Shown: positions 24,694 to 36,077, counted from the first letter of the stretch. The stretch: DNA of 49,363 bases from a candidate division KSB1 bacterium (GCA_034506335.1 JAPDPR010000021.1:1-49363), one strand, 5' to 3'. The notes: generated from the sequence alone by a model not told the origin. Numbers and translations are program-made.

Positions 24694-25146
24694 TCACTCA
24701 CCCTTCAGCTGGCGCAGCTCTTCCAGGAACCCCTCTTTAGTCTGGAATTTGCGGTAAACCGAGGCAAACCGCACGTAGGCAACATCGTCCAACTCTTTGA
24801 GGCGTTGCGCTACCTTCTCGCCGATGAGCTTTGATTCCACCTCTTCCGCCCCCAGCTCGCGCAGTTCTGCTTCCACGCCCGCTACGAGGTCTTCCATAGC
24901 CTGGACCGAGATCGGTCGTTTGGTGCACGCCAATTGCACACCGTGCAGGATCTTGTTGCGGTCGAACGGCTCTCGGCGCCCATCGGCCTTAATGACCAGG
25001 ATGGGGCCCACATCGGCATATTCTTTGGTGGTGAAGCGTTTACCGCACGCCAGGCACTCGCGTCGTCGCCGCACGAACTGCCCGTCGCCTCGCGTGCGCG
25101 AGTCGATTACGTGCGTATCCGGATGAGCACAAAATGGGCACTTCAT
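24694..25146 (-). CDS. nrdR: Transcriptional repressor NrdR
   Basis: This 150-residue regulator has the zinc ribbon C3/C6 (CPFC) and C31/C34 (CLAC) followed by the ATP-cone domain (about residues 49-139) with RREPFDRNKI. NrdR senses ATP/dATP and represses ribonucleotide reductase genes by binding paired NrdR boxes. No nrd gene lies in the window, so it acts elsewhere. It is 15 bases after glyA, a pairing seen in many bacteria. The length is typical of the family. Confidence 0.97.
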   Translation of the reverse strand: MKCPFCAHPDTHVIDSRTRGDGQFVRRRRECLACGKRFTTKEYADVGPILVIKADGRREPFDRNKILHGVQLACTKRPISVQAMEDLVAGVEAELRELGAEEVESKLIGEKVAQRLKELDDVAYVRFASVYRKFQTKEGFLEELRQLKGE

Positions 25147-25161
25147 ACCGCCCTCGCCACG

Positions 25162-26469
<1,308 letters not shown>

Positions 26470-26525
26470 CTTCGTCCCCTCGTGAGTGGGAACAAGCCCT
26501 GCGGACTATGCCACCTTCATTGGCC

Positions 26526-27818
26526 TCAGTAGATCCACTGATAGCAATCCAGCCGTGTCCGCTTCTTGGTCCACTCCTCCTTGTGAAAGAAGATATCGTC
26601 CTCCGTGGGAATGAGGTTCTTCAGATAAGCCATGCGGCGCTGCGCATAGTCGCGCGTCTCGAGGTCTTCAGCCGCCTTCCGGTACTCCTCGTAGGCAAAC
26701 CAGTAGACCAGCTTGTCATCAAACTTTGGGCTCCGCTCACCCCGCTGCGTCATGCAGGCATCAACGGATGCCTCATAGATCTCGCCGGCAACAAAGTAGG
26801 CATAGCCGTACTTTGGGTCCATCGAGGAGACCTTCCGTACCAACGCGCGAGCTTTGGCAAATTGCCCCAGCTCCTTGTAACATGACGCCTGTTCGCAATA
26901 GGCCCGCTTGTTGTCGGGTTTCAGCGCTATGACCTTGTCGTAGACCGCGATGGCCTCCTTGAACCGTTTCATGTTCTGGAGCGCACCCGCCTGAAGCTCC
27001 ATGGCGTAGGTGTCGTTGGGCGTTTTGGCCAGGAGTTTCTCCAGGATGGTGACCGCCTTCTGATTCTCGTTGCGGTCGTAGTATGCCTTGCCCAGCTTGA
27101 GCATGGTCTCGGTATTCTCCGGGTCCAGCTGGTGCGCCTTTTCCAAGGCCTGCACGTAGCCCATTTCATCCCCACTTGCCCGGTACAGCGAGCTCAAGGT
27201 CTCCTGGCTTTGCTTGTCACCCGGATCCACCTCTAGCACTTTTTCCAACTGCAGTATGGCACCGTCTATGTTCTCAGCCTTGATGTAAAGGTTCGCAAGG
27301 GCCCGACGGTCGTCGACTCGGTTCGGTTCGATCTTCAACGCCTCTTCGTACTGGTGGATCGCCTCGGGCACACGGCCGATCACGCCGTAAAGATAGCCAA
27401 GGCTGCGGTGGAGGTGGGCATTTTGCGGAAACACCTCCACTCCCAGCTCATAGACGAGGAGCGCGCTATCAGGAACATTCAGCTTGATATAGGCATCGCC
27501 AAGAACAGTGTAGACCTCCTTCATCTCGTGCTGGGCCGTGTCCATCTCGATGACTTTCCAAAAGTGCGGGATGGCATCGCGGTAGCTTTTGTTCTTGTAG
27601 TGCTCATAGCCAAGACTCCACTTCTTGAGGATCTCGAGGCGCTGAGCGGCCCTGATAGAGTCCTGGATTGCTTTTCTACGGGCCATCTCCTGTTCCGGCG
27701 AGATCTTTGGGCCCGTCGCAGCACAGCCGGACCAAAGCGCGATGGAGCACAACCATGCACCCACAACCCCCACTGCCGTGATTCCAGCTACCATCCCCGG
27801 AAGGACCGTCCTTTTCAC
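26526..27818 (-). CDS. TPR-repeat lipoprotein
   Basis: This protein of about 430 residues begins with a basic end and a hydrophobic stretch ending in a lipobox-like WSGC (C32), so it is probably a lipoprotein facing the periplasm. About nine TPR units follow from near residue 68 to 360, each with the alternating small/large residue pattern (for example AIHQYEEALKIEPN and AIAVYDKVIALKPD). The C-terminal 70 residues are aromatic-rich and end in CYQWIY. TPR proteins of this type scaffold envelope assemblies; no enzymatic motif is present. The GTG at 27818 was chosen because GGAGGAGG lies eight bases upstream; the TTG at 27824 sits too close to it. Confidence 0.85.
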   Translation of the reverse strand: MKRTVLPGMVAGITAVGVVGAWLCSIALWSGCAATGPKISPEQEMARRKAIQDSIRAAQRLEILKKWSLGYEHYKNKSYRDAIPHFWKVIEMDTAQHEMKEVYTVLGDAYIKLNVPDSALLVYELGVEVFPQNAHLHRSLGYLYGVIGRVPEAIHQYEEALKIEPNRVDDRRALANLYIKAENIDGAILQLEKVLEVDPGDKQSQETLSSLYRASGDEMGYVQALEKAHQLDPENTETMLKLGKAYYDRNENQKAVTILEKLLAKTPNDTYAMELQAGALQNMKRFKEAIAVYDKVIALKPDNKRAYCEQASCYKELGQFAKARALVRKVSSMDPKYGYAYFVAGEIYEASVDACMTQRGERSPKFDDKLVYWFAYEEYRKAAEDLETRDYAQRRMAYLKNLIPTEDDIFFHKEEWTKKRTRLDCYQWIY

Positions 27819-27890
27819 TGGCAAATCCTCCTCCAGCTACTATCCTTGACAACGATAACGGATTGGAATTTGAATTTGGCAAATTCGATG

Positions 27891-27915
27891 AAAAAAAGCA
27901 AGCACTATTTGCTGC
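27891..27915 (-). terminator. Probable intrinsic terminator after the outer-membrane barrel gene
   Basis: On the minus strand a short bulged hairpin (27898-27915, AGCA/TGCT core extended by GC pairs) runs into seven T's. It begins a few bases after the barrel gene stop. The stem is weak, so termination may be partial, allowing some read-through into the TPR gene. Confidence 0.5.
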
Positions 27916-27922
27916 GCTGCAT

Positions 27923-29134
27923 CTACTGGCGTTGGAACCAGCGCTCTGCTCCGCCCAGGCCTATCAATACCCGGTGTACTCTCTCACGGGCTGGGTCCAC
28001 ACTCTCAGAGCCGCGGAGGATGAGTTCATAGGTAAGGTCAACCCTTCCCAAGAATGAAAAGAAGGGAAAGCCAAGCCCTGTCGTGAACACATATTCGGTT
28101 GGCCTTCGATCTCCGCTGGTCAAAACCGGGACATGGCCATAGCGAAAACCCGCGCGGTACGCCACTTTCCTGAGGTATGGATCGCTGAGCTTGCGACTTG
28201 GTACGTATTCGACGCCACCCATGAGAAAAGCCGCGTCCGCGTAGCTATACCTTTGGTCAGGGGAGCGTTCGACCGCCCCCCACTCTTGCCGGTAATAGTC
28301 GACGGCCAACGTAAGACCAAAGGGCCATTGGTAGCTTGCTCCCACGCCCCACATTACAGGCAAGTGCAAGACGCGCGTAAGGGAAGTGTCCGCTCCAATA
28401 AACGCATGCCGGATGTCTGTCGCAGCGTCCAAGTCCGTGCCAGGAGTGAGCACGGCGCCAAGAGCCAGGCGGCTGGTCGGACGGGTCAGAATCCCTACAG
28501 TGCCCCCAAAACCTTGAAGATGGGTGGAGAAACGATCGTGTGCACTGGTAAAGTCAGTGGAGGAGAATGTGGTCTTCCACGTCTCTTGGATTCGCCCGAA
28601 GTAAAGCTGAGCGGAAACTCCGAGATAAAGATAGTTGCTCGGCTTAACAAACACTGCGAGCTCGCCTCGGCTTAGGCCTCCCTGACCAGTCACCTCCCGC
28701 CAATACTGATACCCGGGCAAGGTATCTGTGTCGGAAACGGCATATCGCACCTCGCTGGCCGGCCCCAGTATGGCGGACAGAGAGATCTTTGATCCCAGGG
28801 GTACAAGCATAGAAAAGCTGTTCGCCTGGGCAAAGTGCGAGCGTGCATTTCCGTACTTCGTGGAGATGGTGCTGAAGTCGAAGGAGGCGTCAGTGAACAC
28901 GCGCGTGAAGCCAGCAGGAAAGCGCGCCGCAGGGTTTCGCAGGTTAATTGAGAGATTGTCAGTGAGCGCGATACCCACGCCGCCCATGGCAGCGCCCTGA
29001 CTGCCTGGATAGATCCGCCAGAAGCCGATTCCTTTGGAACTGTACACCGATCCGGCCCTCCCTGCATGGCAGGCAGAAAGCGCCACCGCGCACGCAAGCA
29101 GCGCCCGAAGGCAAGGTAAACGCAACCAACTCAC
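27923..29134 (-). CDS. Outer-membrane beta-barrel protein (PorV/UPF0164-like)
   Basis: This protein of about 403 residues has a signal peptide (LRALLACAVALSACHAGRA) followed by the pattern GAAMGGVGIALTDNLSINLRNPAA, which recalls PorV/FadL-like barrels. The rest alternates hydrophobic and polar residues with many aromatic-ended strands (for example YLGVSAQLYFG, LTLAVDYYRQEW) and ends in a short polar tail. Its function is unknown; relatives act as porins or secretion-associated barrels. The GTG at 29134 was preferred because GGAGG lies eight bases upstream; in-frame TTG/ATG codons at 29152/29149 overlap the previous stop. It is coupled to the DNRLRE lipoprotein gene. Confidence 0.75.
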   Translation of the reverse strand: MSWLRLPCLRALLACAVALSACHAGRAGSVYSSKGIGFWRIYPGSQGAAMGGVGIALTDNLSINLRNPAARFPAGFTRVFTDASFDFSTISTKYGNARSHFAQANSFSMLVPLGSKISLSAILGPASEVRYAVSDTDTLPGYQYWREVTGQGGLSRGELAVFVKPSNYLYLGVSAQLYFGRIQETWKTTFSSTDFTSAHDRFSTHLQGFGGTVGILTRPTSRLALGAVLTPGTDLDAATDIRHAFIGADTSLTRVLHLPVMWGVGASYQWPFGLTLAVDYYRQEWGAVERSPDQRYSYADAAFLMGGVEYVPSRKLSDPYLRKVAYRAGFRYGHVPVLTSGDRRPTEYVFTTGLGFPFFSFLGRVDLTYELILRGSESVDPARERVHRVLIGLGGAERWFQRQ

Positions 29135-29148
29135 GATCTCATCCTCCA

Positions 29149-30309
29149 TCAAGGACGCGGTGGCAAGGTGTACTCAACCAGAAGGCGTGGCGGGCGAGCC
29201 TCGACAGCCCCAGATGCATACACCACGGCCTCCGAAATATCCAGTCCCTCACCAGTGGAGTAAAGCATCAGGCCACGGTTCGGCAATCTGCCCGACGTCC
29301 ACGCCTGTACCATGGCGGTGAAATCGCTAATCTCACTGGACACCGAAAACGTTATCTTTTCGCTGGCCGGGACAATTGCCGCCACAGGCACGCTCATCGT
29401 CGTGTCCACAGCAATGGAAGCGGGGTCCCACGTATCACTTACCACCGGCCTTCCTGCAATTGCCATCCCAGTCTCACGCAATTTGGTAGAGGTTTGATCC
29501 AACCACAGCTCAAGCCGCGCGCGGTTGATGGTCGCATCTCTTGGAATGGAGTCCAGAGAGAATTTGAGCAGGATGCGCCAGCCCGTCCCATTGGCAATCA
29601 TCAATCGGCCTTGTGGCGCGTCCCCCTCGTGAGTCACAAGGAAGGCATCGCGATCTGGTCGGATCAAGGTTGTGCCGGCAACGCCCTTGCGCACGTAACT
29701 CAGTTCCAGCTTGGGATAGCGCGTCGTATCCGTCGCTTGTCTGGAGTGAAACTCAACAATGGTCTGGCCGGTGCCGGTCACGTAGAGCCCGTAGTTTGGC
29801 GCGGTGCTATCGATCCACGCTTGTACCAGTGCGGGGTCAATCGACAGGCCCACCCGCAGCGAATCACCAGCCACCACTGTGCCCCACCCCACCTGTGGAC
29901 CGTTTGGCCCAACAAGGCTATCCCACGTCACCGACTCTTCGCCCCAGCCCGCAACGACTTGGTGCACCGAAAGCTCAACTTGACCGGGTTCCCCGCGATA
30001 GGACGCGGGCGAGAGCCAGAGCGTCGCGCGGTCGACCACCGAGCTATCCGGCAGTGCGGCAAAGCGCACCACAAAAGCCGTCCGATAGCCTTCGGCCTGG
30101 CCCACAAGCAGAAAGGGGCTCTTCCCAGTAGTCACGCCCCCTCGCTCGTATGTGGCCTCAGCGACGGGTGGCGAGATCTCCACCTGCTTCACGCCGCCGA
30201 CGTCGACTCGATCCAGGAGGGCAATGCCGTAGGGAAGCTTTTCGTTTCTCGTGCACCCGATGGCGAATACCACCATCGCCACCCCTATCGCGGCACACAA
30301 ATGTCTCAT
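29149..30309 (-). CDS. DNRLRE-domain lipoprotein, two repeats
   Basis: This 386-residue protein has a signal peptide with lipobox AIGC (C19). Two DNRLRE-type beta-sandwich units follow, recognisable by VVDRATLWLSP, GEESVTWDS, NYGLYVTG and PKLELSY in the first, and NRARLELWL, NRGLMLYST and PPRLLVEY in the second. Such domains are found in extracellular or surface-anchored proteins. No enzymatic site is visible. The ATG at 30309 overlaps the hutI stop as ATGA and has GAGGG upstream; an ATG two codons earlier (30315) is possible. It sits between hutI and the outer-membrane barrel gene. Confidence 0.8.
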   Translation of the reverse strand: MRHLCAAIGVAMVVFAIGCTRNEKLPYGIALLDRVDVGGVKQVEISPPVAEATYERGGVTTGKSPFLLVGQAEGYRTAFVVRFAALPDSSVVDRATLWLSPASYRGEPGQVELSVHQVVAGWGEESVTWDSLVGPNGPQVGWGTVVAGDSLRVGLSIDPALVQAWIDSTAPNYGLYVTGTGQTIVEFHSRQATDTTRYPKLELSYVRKGVAGTTLIRPDRDAFLVTHEGDAPQGRLMIANGTGWRILLKFSLDSIPRDATINRARLELWLDQTSTKLRETGMAIAGRPVVSDTWDPASIAVDTTMSVPVAAIVPASEKITFSVSSEISDFTAMVQAWTSGRLPNRGLMLYSTGEGLDISEAVVYASGAVEARPPRLLVEYTLPPRP

Positions 30310-31613
30310 GAACATCCCTCACTCGCTGCAGTAGCGTACTCTCGCGTAACTCCGGACGAAGGCCGCTGATACACAACGTGCCCTCTCTTGACTACCAAAT
30401 CAACCAGTTGCACGCCGAAATGGTAGGCGATGTGGCGATAGTCTGGCACGTCCCATACGACGCAATCAGCCTGGGCGCCGGTCTCCAGGCGGCCAAGGCC
30501 CTCGCGACGGTCGATGGCCTGAGCCGCATGGAGCGTTGTGGCCATAAGGGCCTCTGCGGGCGTCATGTGCATGTGCGTGCAAGCCAACGTCATCATGAGA
30601 GGCAGGGACTCCGTCATGCAGGTGCCCGGGTTAAAGTCGGTGGACAATGCCACCGGCAAGCCAGCCTCAATCATCGCCCGCGCAGGTGCGTAGCGGTTCC
30701 TGCCCAGGAAGAACACAGCGCCCGGCAAAAGCACGGGTACCACCCCAGCTGCACGCAACGCACGAATACCAGCCTCATCTACAAAATCAAGATGGTCGGC
30801 AGAAATTGCGCCCACTTCAGAGGCCAGGCGCGCGCCACCTGAAGGTGCAAGCTGCTCCGCATGCACCTTGGGCTTCAGTCCATGCGCCTTTCCCGCCAAC
30901 AGTACCTGGCGTGCTTCCTCTACGCTGAACACACCCTCTTCACAGAACACGTCGCAAAACTCTGCCAGTTTCCGCGCCGCCACGGCCGGGATAATCTTTT
31001 CTACCACCAGCTGGAGATAAGCGGCCCGATCGGCGCGAAACTCATCTGGCACCTCATGTGCCGCGAGCAGCGTGGGCACCACCTCCACCGGGTGGCAGCG
31101 TTGCAGCTCGACTACCACCTCCAGGGACTTGATTTCGTCCGCATAGCTGAGACCGTACCCGCTTTTCACTTCAATGGTGGTGACGCCGTTTGCCAAAAAG
31201 CGGTCCAGTCTTTCCAACGCTGCAGCCACCAGCTCGTCCTTGCGTGCGGCGCGCAACTGGCGCACGCTGGCTCGGATTCCTCCGCCTGCGGCAGCAATCT
31301 CCTGGTAGCTCTTGCCCATGGCTCGCAGCTCGAACTCCTGCTCCCTGCTCCCAGCAAACACGAGGTGGGTGTGCGCGTCTATCAGGCCAGGAGTCACAAC
31401 CTTACCGGCGGCATCGATAACTACCGTATTGCGATGGCGCGCCACGGAAGCCAGTACCTCGTCCGTTGGGCCTACGGCCACCACCCTCTCGCCCCTGATC
31501 GCCACCGCTCCATCCTGGAATGTAACCATTCGTGCGTCCCCAGTGCCGGACGACTGGCCTAACTGGGGCGTCACGACTTGGGCAGCATGCAGGATAAGCA
31601 GGTCTGCGCGCAC
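30306..31613 (-). CDS. hutI: Imidazolonepropionase
   Basis: This amidohydrolase of about 435 residues opens the imidazolone ring to N-formimino-L-glutamate in histidine degradation. The metal motif DAHTH (H81, H83), the EFELRAMGKSYQEI substrate segment, HAEQL and STDFNPGT are characteristic of HutI. The GTG at 31613 was chosen: it follows AGGGG and the TAG of hutU ends four bases earlier. A GTG at 31631 would overlap hutU and has a poor ribosome site. hutH and the formiminoglutamate-processing gene are not in the window. Confidence 0.95.
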   Translation of the reverse strand: MRADLLILHAAQVVTPQLGQSSGTGDARMVTFQDGAVAIRGERVVAVGPTDEVLASVARHRNTVVIDAAGKVVTPGLIDAHTHLVFAGSREQEFELRAMGKSYQEIAAAGGGIRASVRQLRAARKDELVAAALERLDRFLANGVTTIEVKSGYGLSYADEIKSLEVVVELQRCHPVEVVPTLLAAHEVPDEFRADRAAYLQLVVEKIIPAVAARKLAEFCDVFCEEGVFSVEEARQVLLAGKAHGLKPKVHAEQLAPSGGARLASEVGAISADHLDFVDEAGIRALRAAGVVPVLLPGAVFFLGRNRYAPARAMIEAGLPVALSTDFNPGTCMTESLPLMMTLACTHMHMTPAEALMATTLHAAQAIDRREGLGRLETGAQADCVVWDVPDYRHIAYHFGVQLVDLVVKRGHVVYQRPSSGVTREYATAASEGCS

Positions 31614-31615
31614 CT

Positions 31616-33283
31616 CTACCCCTGCGGCCACATAGGGATTTTCACCCCTTTTCCCCTGGCAGTGGCGATTGCCTCTGGGTAGCCGGCGTCCACGTGGCGC
31701 GCGATGCCGATTCCTGGGTCGTTGGTGAGCACCCTGTCCAGGCGCACCGCCATCTCTGGTGTCCCATCCGCTACGATCACCTGGCCTGCATGGATCGCCT
31801 TGCCATGACCCACGCCGCCGCCATCATGCACGGCCACCCAGCTTGCCCCCGACACCGCATTGAGGAGCGCGTTAAGAATCGGCCAGTCGGCCACGGCATC
31901 GGAGCCGTCCCGCATCCCCTCGGTCTCGCGCAAGGGCGAAGCCACCGACCCGCAGTCCAAGTGATCGCGCCCTATGACAATGGGCGCCTTCAGCTCCCCT
32001 GTCCTCACCATGTCATTGATCCGGAGCCCAAGCTTGGCCCTGTCCCCGTAACCCAGCCAACAGACTCTGGCGGGCAACCCCGGCAAGCGGGCAAAATCCA
32101 GGTACTTCTGCGCGAGCGTAATCCAATTCACCAGCACCCTGTCGTGGGAAAATTCGTCTAAAATGACAGCGTCGATTTTGAAGATGTCCTCTGGGTCTCC
32201 CGACAGGGCGGCCCAGCGGAATGGACCGCGCCCCTCACAGAAGAGCGGCCGAATGTATTCCAAGACGAACCCTTTGATGTCAAAGGCGTCGGCCACGCCC
32301 TTCTCGTATGCATACTGGCGGATACCGTTACCATAGTCAAACACCACCGCCCCGCGGCGCTTGAACCCAAGCATGGCGCGCACGTGCTCGGCCATAGACT
32401 CTTTTGCCAGCTCCACATACTTCTCCGGGTCCTCTTCACGCAGGCGCTCCGCTTGCTGGCGTGAAAGCCCTTTTGGCCAGTACCTCTTTGGCTCATGGGC
32501 CGACGTCTGATCGGTGACCACATCCGGAATGATGTTCCGGCGCAAGATCTCTGGATGCGTCTCCGCCGTGTTCCCCACCAGGCCGACAGAGAGCGCCTCG
32601 CCCCTCTCTTTGGCCGCCAACACCAACTGGAGCGCCTCGTCCAGGTTTTCGCAGAGGCGGTCACACAATCCCTCACGAATGACGCGCTCGATGACCTCGC
32701 GCCGGAACTCCACGCCCAAAAAGGCGGCACCGTTCATTTTGGCCGCAAGGGCCTGAGCCCCTCCCATGTTACCCAGGCCACCGGTCAGCAGAAACTTGCC
32801 GCGGAGCGAACCGCCGAAATGGCGTTTGGCTGCCGCAGCAAAAGTCTCGTACGTCCCCTGCAGTATCCCTTGCTGGCCGATGAAAATCCAACTTCCGGCG
32901 GTCATCTGACCGTACATGATGAGCCCCTTGGCGTCGAGCTCATCGAAGTAGGCGTCATTGTCCCACTGGGGGACGATCAGGGAGTTGGCAATCAGCACAC
33001 GCGGCGCGTAGGTGTGGGTCCTGAATATGCCTACCGGCTTGCCCGATTGAATGAGGAGCGTCTCATCGTTCTCCAGGTCCTTAAGGCATCTCACGATGGC
33101 GTCGTACGCGTCCCAGTTGCGCGCCGCCTTGCCGCTGCCACCGTAGATGACCAGGTGCTCGGGGTCTGCTCCCTGCTCCAAGTTGTTCATGAGCATACGC
33201 AGGGCGGCTTCTTGGTGCCACCCCTTGCACACGAGGTTCAACCCTCGCGGTGCTTTGATGGTTCCTCTTATCCTTTCACCCAC
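31616..33283 (-). CDS. hutU: Urocanate hydratase
   Basis: This 555-residue NAD-dependent enzyme converts urocanate to imidazolonepropionate. Family signatures include the N-terminal [18 protein letters not shown] of the NAD-binding domain, TDQTSAHEP and the [12 protein letters not shown] region. The length is typical. The start is a GTG at 33283 with GGAGGTGAGCT just upstream. It begins 55 bases after the rplQ terminator hairpin and is followed directly by hutI. Together they are two of the four usual Hut steps. Confidence 0.97.
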   Translation of the reverse strand: MGERIRGTIKAPRGLNLVCKGWHQEAALRMLMNNLEQGADPEHLVIYGGSGKAARNWDAYDAIVRCLKDLENDETLLIQSGKPVGIFRTHTYAPRVLIANSLIVPQWDNDAYFDELDAKGLIMYGQMTAGSWIFIGQQGILQGTYETFAAAAKRHFGGSLRGKFLLTGGLGNMGGAQALAAKMNGAAFLGVEFRREVIERVIREGLCDRLCENLDEALQLVLAAKERGEALSVGLVGNTAETHPEILRRNIIPDVVTDQTSAHEPKRYWPKGLSRQQAERLREEDPEKYVELAKESMAEHVRAMLGFKRRGAVVFDYGNGIRQYAYEKGVADAFDIKGFVLEYIRPLFCEGRGPFRWAALSGDPEDIFKIDAVILDEFSHDRVLVNWITLAQKYLDFARLPGLPARVCWLGYGDRAKLGLRINDMVRTGELKAPIVIGRDHLDCGSVASPLRETEGMRDGSDAVADWPILNALLNAVSGASWVAVHDGGGVGHGKAIHAGQVIVADGTPEMAVRLDRVLTNDPGIGIARHVDAGYPEAIATARGKGVKIPMWPQG

Positions 33284-33329
33284 AGCTCACCTCCAGACCA
33301 TGGAGCTACAAACGTGCCTCTTGGTCCAG

Positions 33330-33357
33330 AAAAGCAAAAGGCAACCCTGGGTTGCCT
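33330..33357 (-). terminator. Intrinsic terminator of the ribosomal protein supercluster
   Basis: An 8-bp stem AGGCAACC/GGTTGCCT (33339-33346 with 33350-33357) has a three-base loop and is followed on the minus strand by TTTGCTTTTC. It lies 70 bases after rplQ, the last gene of the cluster, and 55 bases before the hutU start codon. Confidence 0.85.
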
Positions 33358-33427
33358 GCTGCACCATATCGCCTCGTGGGATACATCAGATTGCTGGTCC
33401 GTGAGCACCAGGCCCCTTGACACCGTG

Positions 33428-33901
33428 TCAATCACCGCTCTCGGCCGCAGGGGCAGGAGCCTTCTCCTCTGCCTGCTTTTCCTTCTCTTTCTTCTTGGCC
33501 TCGCGCTTCTCACGCTGCGCCTCGATGCGGGCCTTCTGCACGCCCTCGTACCCCACCAGCTCGAGGATGGCTAGCTCCGCGCCATCGCCGTAGCGGCGCC
33601 CTAACGCCACCACCCTGGTGTACCCGCCTTTCCGCTCCGCATAACGCGGCGCAATCTCAGAGAATAGCTTCCGCACCACCGCCTTATCACGCACGGTGGC
33701 CAGCACAAGGCGGCGCGAGTGCAAGTCGTTGCGCTTGGCGATGTTGATGAGTCGGTCCGCAAGGCGCCGTGCCTCTTTGGCCTTGGCCAATGTAGTTTTG
33801 ATGCTCAGGTGTTCGAACAAAGCGCTGACCAGATTGGACAGCAGCGCCCGGCGATGGCTAGCCGTCCTGCCCAGTTTCTTCAGTTTCCTGTTATGTCGCA
33901 T
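33428..33901 (-). CDS. rplQ: 50S ribosomal protein L17
   Basis: The 157-residue L17 has the conserved MRHNRKLKKLGRTASHRRALL start and the GYTRV region. The last 40 or so residues are a Lys/Glu/Ala-rich tail, longer than in E. coli (127 residues in total there) and of low complexity; similar tails occur in several phyla. It follows rpoA after 28 bases and closes the alpha operon. Confidence 0.97.
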   Translation of the reverse strand: MRHNRKLKKLGRTASHRRALLSNLVSALFEHLSIKTTLAKAKEARRLADRLINIAKRNDLHSRRLVLATVRDKAVVRKLFSEIAPRYAERKGGYTRVVALGRRYGDGAELAILELVGYEGVQKARIEAQREKREAKKKEKEKQAEEKAPAPAAESGD

Positions 33902-33929
33902 CGACGCTCGTCCTGACTAAGGTGACGTT

Positions 33930-34916
33930 CTACTTTGGTTCTTCTTGCAAATACTTGTCCACATCCATACCAAAGTGCAGGCCCCTGGACTCCAAGATCC
34001 TGTTCAATTCCTGCAGTGACTTGCGCCCAAAGTTGCGGAAGCGAAGCATCTCCTGTTCGTCGCGCCGCACTAGGTCCGCGATGGTCTCGATGTTGGCCGC
34101 CCGCAGGCAGTTGGAGGCCCGCACCGAAAGCTCCAGCTCCTCGACGCTCATCTTCAGCAGCTTGCGAATCCGCGCTGCCTCCTCGTCCACCTCCACCGGC
34201 TCCTCTTCCTCCGGCTCCACTTCAAAGTTAATGAAGAGCTGGATGTGGTCCTGAAGGATTTGACCCGCGTACGTGAGGGCATCGTCCGGCGTGATGCTGC
34301 CATCGGTATCGATCTCCAGGATCAGGCGCTCATAGTCGGTGCGCTGTCCCACCCGGGTGTTCTCGACCGTGTAGCGCACATTCTTGATGGGCGTATAGAT
34401 GGCATCAATGGGAATCGAACCAATGGGCTGATCTGGGAGGCGATTCTCCTCTGCCGGCACATACCCCCTCCCACGCCCGATGCGCAGCTCGATCTTGAAG
34501 TCGGCCTTCTCATTAAGCGTGGCAATGTGGTGCTCGGGATTAAGCACCTCAAAATCCGCGGGGTTGACGGCAATATCGCCGGCCTTGAACTCACGCGGGC
34601 CCTTCAGGTGCAGCACCACTTTGTCGGGCTTTCGGTTAATGAGCTTGAGGCGCACCTCCTTCAGGTTCATGACGATCTCGGCCACGTCCTCTTTGACGCC
34701 GGGAATCGTCGAGAACTCGTGTTGCACTTTGTCGATGCGCACCATGGTGATGGCCGCACCCGGCAGGGAGGACAGGAGTACCCGGCGCAGCGCATTGCCG
34801 ATGGTGACGCCGAAACCCTTCTCCAAGGGTTGCACAATGAATCGGCCGTGGGTGTTGCTATAGACCGATTCGTCGAGCTCGATGCTCTCCGGCATCTGAA
34901 AATTGGGTAAGCTCAT
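33930..34916 (-). CDS. rpoA: RNA polymerase alpha subunit
   Basis: The 328-residue alpha subunit has the assembly domain with GNALRRVLLSSLPG and the C-terminal domain with LELSVRASNCLRAANI and RNFGRKSLQEL, which contacts UP elements and activators. An acidic linker (PEEEEPVEVDEE) separates the two. The length matches the family. It is 64 bases after rpsD. Confidence 0.98.
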   Translation of the reverse strand: MSLPNFQMPESIELDESVYSNTHGRFIVQPLEKGFGVTIGNALRRVLLSSLPGAAITMVRIDKVQHEFSTIPGVKEDVAEIVMNLKEVRLKLINRKPDKVVLHLKGPREFKAGDIAVNPADFEVLNPEHHIATLNEKADFKIELRIGRGRGYVPAEENRLPDQPIGSIPIDAIYTPIKNVRYTVENTRVGQRTDYERLILEIDTDGSITPDDALTYAGQILQDHIQLFINFEVEPEEEEPVEVDEEAARIRKLLKMSVEELELSVRASNCLRAANIETIADLVRRDEQEMLRFRNFGRKSLQELNRILESRGLHFGMDVDKYLQEEPK

Positions 34917-34980
34917 GTATCTTCACTCCACAAATGTGTCCACTCCGTGTTCCGCCGCTGCCCGCACAAGGGGCACGCTA

Positions 34981-35610
34981 TCACTTGGAGTAGAGCTCCA
35001 CAATGAGACTCTCGTTCGCCGGCAGCGGGATATCGGCGCGATTGGGAATTTCCAGGAGCGTTCCCGACATGTTCGCCTTGTCCAGGGCCAGCCAGGGCAG
35101 CTGTTTCCCGTCACGCATGCGCCGCATGGAGGCATGGAAGATTTCCAGCTGCCGACTCTTTGCCCTGACCTTCACCTCATCGCCCGGCTTGAGTCGGTAC
35201 GATGGGACATCGACGATGCGATTGTTGACCAAGAAGTGGCGGTGGCGAACCAGCTGTCGCGCTGCCTTCCGCGATGGAGCCAGGCCCAGGCGGTACACCA
35301 CATTGTCCAGACGAGTCTCCAACAGCCGCAGGAGGTTCTCGCCGGTGATGCCAGGCTGGCGCACTGCCTTTTCAAAATAGTTGCGGAACTGCGCCTCGAG
35401 CACGCCGTAGATACGCCGCACTTTTTGCTTTTCGCGCAGCTGCAAGGCAAACTGCGACTGCTTGAAGCGGCGTGTGCGGCCGTGCTGGCCCGGGGCATAG
35501 CCGCGCTTCTCGAATGGGCACTTGGCGCTGTCGCACTTGGTGCCCTTGAGAAACAGCTTCTGCCCTTCGCGACGGCATAGCTTGCAGTCCGGTCCAGTAT
35601 ATCGTGCCAT
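34981..35610 (-). CDS. rpsD: 30S ribosomal protein S4
   Basis: The 209-residue S4 carries an N-terminal zinc-type Cys pattern (CKLCRREG and a later Cys in CDSAKCPF), followed by [10 protein letters not shown] and the S4 RNA-binding domain with [10 protein letters not shown]4 nucleates 30S assembly and in some bacteria represses the alpha operon. The start is an ATG, 44 bases after rpsK. Confidence 0.97.
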   Translation of the reverse strand: MARYTGPDCKLCRREGQKLFLKGTKCDSAKCPFEKRGYAPGQHGRTRRFKQSQFALQLREKQKVRRIYGVLEAQFRNYFEKAVRQPGITGENLLRLLETRLDNVVYRLGLAPSRKAARQLVRHRHFLVNNRIVDVPSYRLKPGDEVKVRAKSRQLEIFHASMRRMRDGKQLPWLALDKANMSGTLLEIPNRADIPLPANESLIVELYSK

Positions 35611-35654
35611 GAAAAACTGCCTCCAGTGCTCCGGTTCTTATTCTCTACGCGGCG

Positions 35655-36041
35655 TCAGACCCGACGGCGCTTTGGCGGACGACAGCCGTTGTGCGGGATG
35701 GGGGTGACGTCCTTTATGGCCACCACCTGCAGACCGGCCGCCTGCAACGATCGTACGGCTGCTTCACGGCCGGCGCCCGGTCCCTTGATCATCACTTCCA
35801 CACGGCGCAGGCCAAGCTCAAGAGCCTCCTTCGCCGCTGCTTCGGCAGCAAGCTGGGCGGCAAAAGGGGTGCTCTTGCGCGAGCCCTTGAAGCCGATCCG
35901 CCCCGCTGACGCCCAGGAGATCACGTTGCCGTAACTATCGGTCAACGAAACAATGGTGTTGTTGAAGGTGGCCTTGATATGGGCCACGCCGTTTGCCTCG
36001 ACACTTGTGCGCTTACGCGCACGCCTTCGCATTGCGCCCAA
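35655..36041 (-). CDS. rpsK: 30S ribosomal protein S11
   Basis: The 128-residue S11 has the [16 protein letters not shown] and [14 protein letters not shown] regions and ends in [13 protein letters not shown]. The start is a TTG at 36041 with GGAGG six bases upstream; an ATG three codons later has poorer spacing. It is one of five TTG starts among the 30S genes here. Confidence 0.97.
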   Translation of the reverse strand: MGAMRRRARKRTSVEANGVAHIKATFNNTIVSLTDSYGNVISWASAGRIGFKGSRKSTPFAAQLAAEAAAKEALELGLRRVEVMIKGPGAGREAAVRSLQAAGLQVVAIKDVTPIPHNGCRPPKRRRV

Positions 36042-36077
36042 ACTTTACCTCCGCATGGCAATTTCTTCACGTCCGCG

